Shown in pieces: positions 33,518-34,488 of a stretch of DNA of 34,488 nt; the stretch's first letter is position 1, and each line of letters starts with the position of its first letter. A program made the translations under genes and the position numbers. The stretch covers positions 1-34,488 of the forward strand of contig CAMATH010000090.1 in the NCBI GenBank assembly GCA_945860955.1, given 5' to 3'. Source of the DNA: Planctomicrobium piriforme. Its GTDB lineage: Bacteria > Planctomycetota > Planctomycetia > Planctomycetales > Planctomycetaceae. The notes beneath the pieces were generated by a model. The model searched no databases and was not told the DNA's origin. It saw only the letters and a program-made list of their open reading frames with translations.

Positions 33518-34309
33518 GTGGGTTTGTTCCAAATCTCAAATCGTGTGACCGACATGACCGACATTCAACTTCAACAGGAATTTGAGTCGCTGCGGGCTCA
33601 ATCGGTGGAGCAGGCGGGGGAATTGTATGACATCCCCCGCCGGGTGAAGCTGCTGATGGAGACGTACGACGACTCGCGCGGCAATCACGCGTTTTTTCAG
33701 ATCGCCGCCCATGGTGCGTTGTGGGCCACCGGCTACTTTGAAGTCGGCGGGAGTGTGGGCCGATTCATGGCGCGGCGCTATTTCTACAACGCGACCGAGC
33801 GCACGTATCGCCTGGGCTTGCTCAATCAATTCGCCGAGCGGTTTCGGGCGATCAACCGCCTGGTCTGCATCGACACCGTCACGAACTACCGGTTCACAAA
33901 ACAGTTTGGCCGCGAGCCGGGGGCGGAACGCCTGGTCACACCGCCGCTGCTGGATGCATTGAATACGGTCCACTCCGCGCGGGAACGGGGCCAACAGCTC
34001 GACGAAGCGGCGAAGCGGAAAGTGTTCGAACAGTCGTTTCTCTGTGAACAGGAAATCACGGTCGCGCCCGGAGTCGCGGAAGCGGTCGCGGGATTTGACT
34101 GCAAGATTCTGAGGACGATCTGCCTGCGACCTCTGGTGCGGTTTTCGTTCTTTCCGCGGTGCACCTACATGATCTTTCGCGATTTCTCGAACAAAGCCGA
34201 ACGGATCGAAAAAGGGCTCCGGGCCTACGATCGTGCGGCGGCCGCCGGTTGGAACCGGGTTCGGGAATCGATGCGTTATTATCGTTTGCCAGCGGCGTTT
34301 GGGACTTAA
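33518..34309 (+). CDS. Conserved-looking protein of unknown function, 263 aa
   Basis: The GTG at 33518 is preceded by a strong GGAGGG five to six bases upstream, which decides the start over the ATG at 33554 (no ribosome binding site). No signal peptide. The protein is rich in aromatic residues and arginine (FFQIAAHGALWATGYFEVGG, ARRYFYNATERTYRLGL) and has a cysteine/aromatic segment near 210-225 (ICLRPLVRFSFFPRCTYM). The C-terminal helix reads RIEKGLRAYDRAAAAGWNRV. I recognise no family. It follows the DUF1501 gene by 92 bases on the same strand. It is well supported as a gene by frame length, start signal and composition. Confidence 0.75.
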   Translation: MGLFQISNRVTDMTDIQLQQEFESLRAQSVEQAGELYDIPRRVKLLMETYDDSRGNHAFFQIAAHGALWATGYFEVGGSVGRFMARRYFYNATERTYRLGLLNQFAERFRAINRLVCIDTVTNYRFTKQFGREPGAERLVTPPLLDALNTVHSARERGQQLDEAAKRKVFEQSFLCEQEITVAPGVAEAVAGFDCKILRTICLRPLVRFSFFPRCTYMIFRDFSNKAERIEKGLRAYDRAAAAGWNRVRESMRYYRLPAAFGT

Positions 34310-34411
34310 GGACGATGGGGTGGTTGAATGGCAAGGAGACAGGTAACTGCTCAATAACCCCTCGGAAACTGGTATTTACTCAAAGTCGGTTTTTCGGGGA
34401 ATGTATGGCGC

Positions 34412-34488
34412 ATGAGCCAGTCAGACCCCCAGCCAATCCAACCGATCGTCATCGCGGGAATCGAGATCCCGGCGGCGGAGCAGACGCC
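34412..34488 (+). CDS. 5' end of a gene cut by the window edge (possibly succinylglutamate desuccinylase/aspartoacylase-like)
   Basis: An ATG at 34412 opens a frame that runs to the edge, giving MSQSDPQPIQPIVIAGIEIP and then AAEQT. The IAGIEIPAAEQ stretch is reminiscent of the start of AstE/aspartoacylase-type zinc hydrolases, but 25 residues are too few to be sure. GGGGA lies about a dozen bases upstream. An ATG at 34401 stops after four codons. Confidence 0.5.
   Translation, partial: MSQSDPQPIQPIVIAGIEIPAAEQT

Overview
The window looks like a chromosomal segment of a GC-rich member of the Planctomycetota. The evidence is gene content, not any marker gene. There are two DUF1501 proteins with twin-arginine signals, a Tat-exported hydroxypyruvate-isomerase-like TIM barrel, two large exported alpha/alpha-toroid + DUF4159 proteins, a Skp-like lipoprotein, and a membrane protein with the GspG-like tail common in planctomycete hypothetical proteins. 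Intergenic DNA is unusually rich in palindromic repeats. No rRNA, tRNA, CRISPR array, integrase or transposase gene was recognised.

Layout. (1) 1-519 has no gene and carries a 279-bp nested fold-back palindrome. (2) 520-1806 (minus) is an exported amidohydrolase. (3) 8278 down to 1999 (minus) is one compact operon for a cytoplasmic group 3b-type NADP-linked [NiFe] hydrogenase. Its order is a cNMP-binding-domain protein, beta (hydB), gamma (hydG), delta (hydD), alpha (hydA), maturation endopeptidase, hypA, hypB. Nearly all genes overlap by 1 to 34 bases. The only real gap, delta to alpha, is filled by a heptanucleotide tandem array that also encodes the delta C-terminus. hypCDEF are not in the window. 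(4) 8279-9309 is a non-coding divergent region. (5) 9310-14234 (plus) holds two tandemly duplicated secreted toroid + double-DUF4159 genes. (6) 14706-20080 (plus) holds glmS, a GlmU-like sugar nucleotidyltransferase/left-handed beta-helix protein, and a GH3-family acyl-adenylating enzyme. (7) 20790-22151 (minus) is an ACS-type MFS transporter. (8) 22731-24517 (minus) is a DUF1501 gene translationally coupled to a DUF167 gene. (9) 24981-27059 (plus) is a large one-TM protein, convergent with a Skp-like lipoprotein (27241-27876, minus). (10) 28564-29469 (minus) is the TIM-barrel protein, divergent from htpG (29901-31832). Then come a second DUF1501 gene, an unrecognised 263-aa protein, and the first codons of a further gene at the right edge.

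How genes work together. The hydrogenase operon is the clearest functional unit: H2 oxidation or evolution at the alpha/delta core, electron transfer through beta/gamma FeS and FAD centres to NAD(P)H, and a dedicated protease plus HypA/HypB for nickel insertion. glmS and the following gene plausibly share amino-sugar nucleotide metabolism. The main non-gene story is the repeats. There are two 386-bp fold-back elements of identical length, truncated relatives of their left end, a 38-bp perfect inverted pair at two loci, and further fold-backs near 0.2 and 24.7 kb. These look like non-autonomous palindromic elements. All identifications were made by reading motifs; no database search was run.
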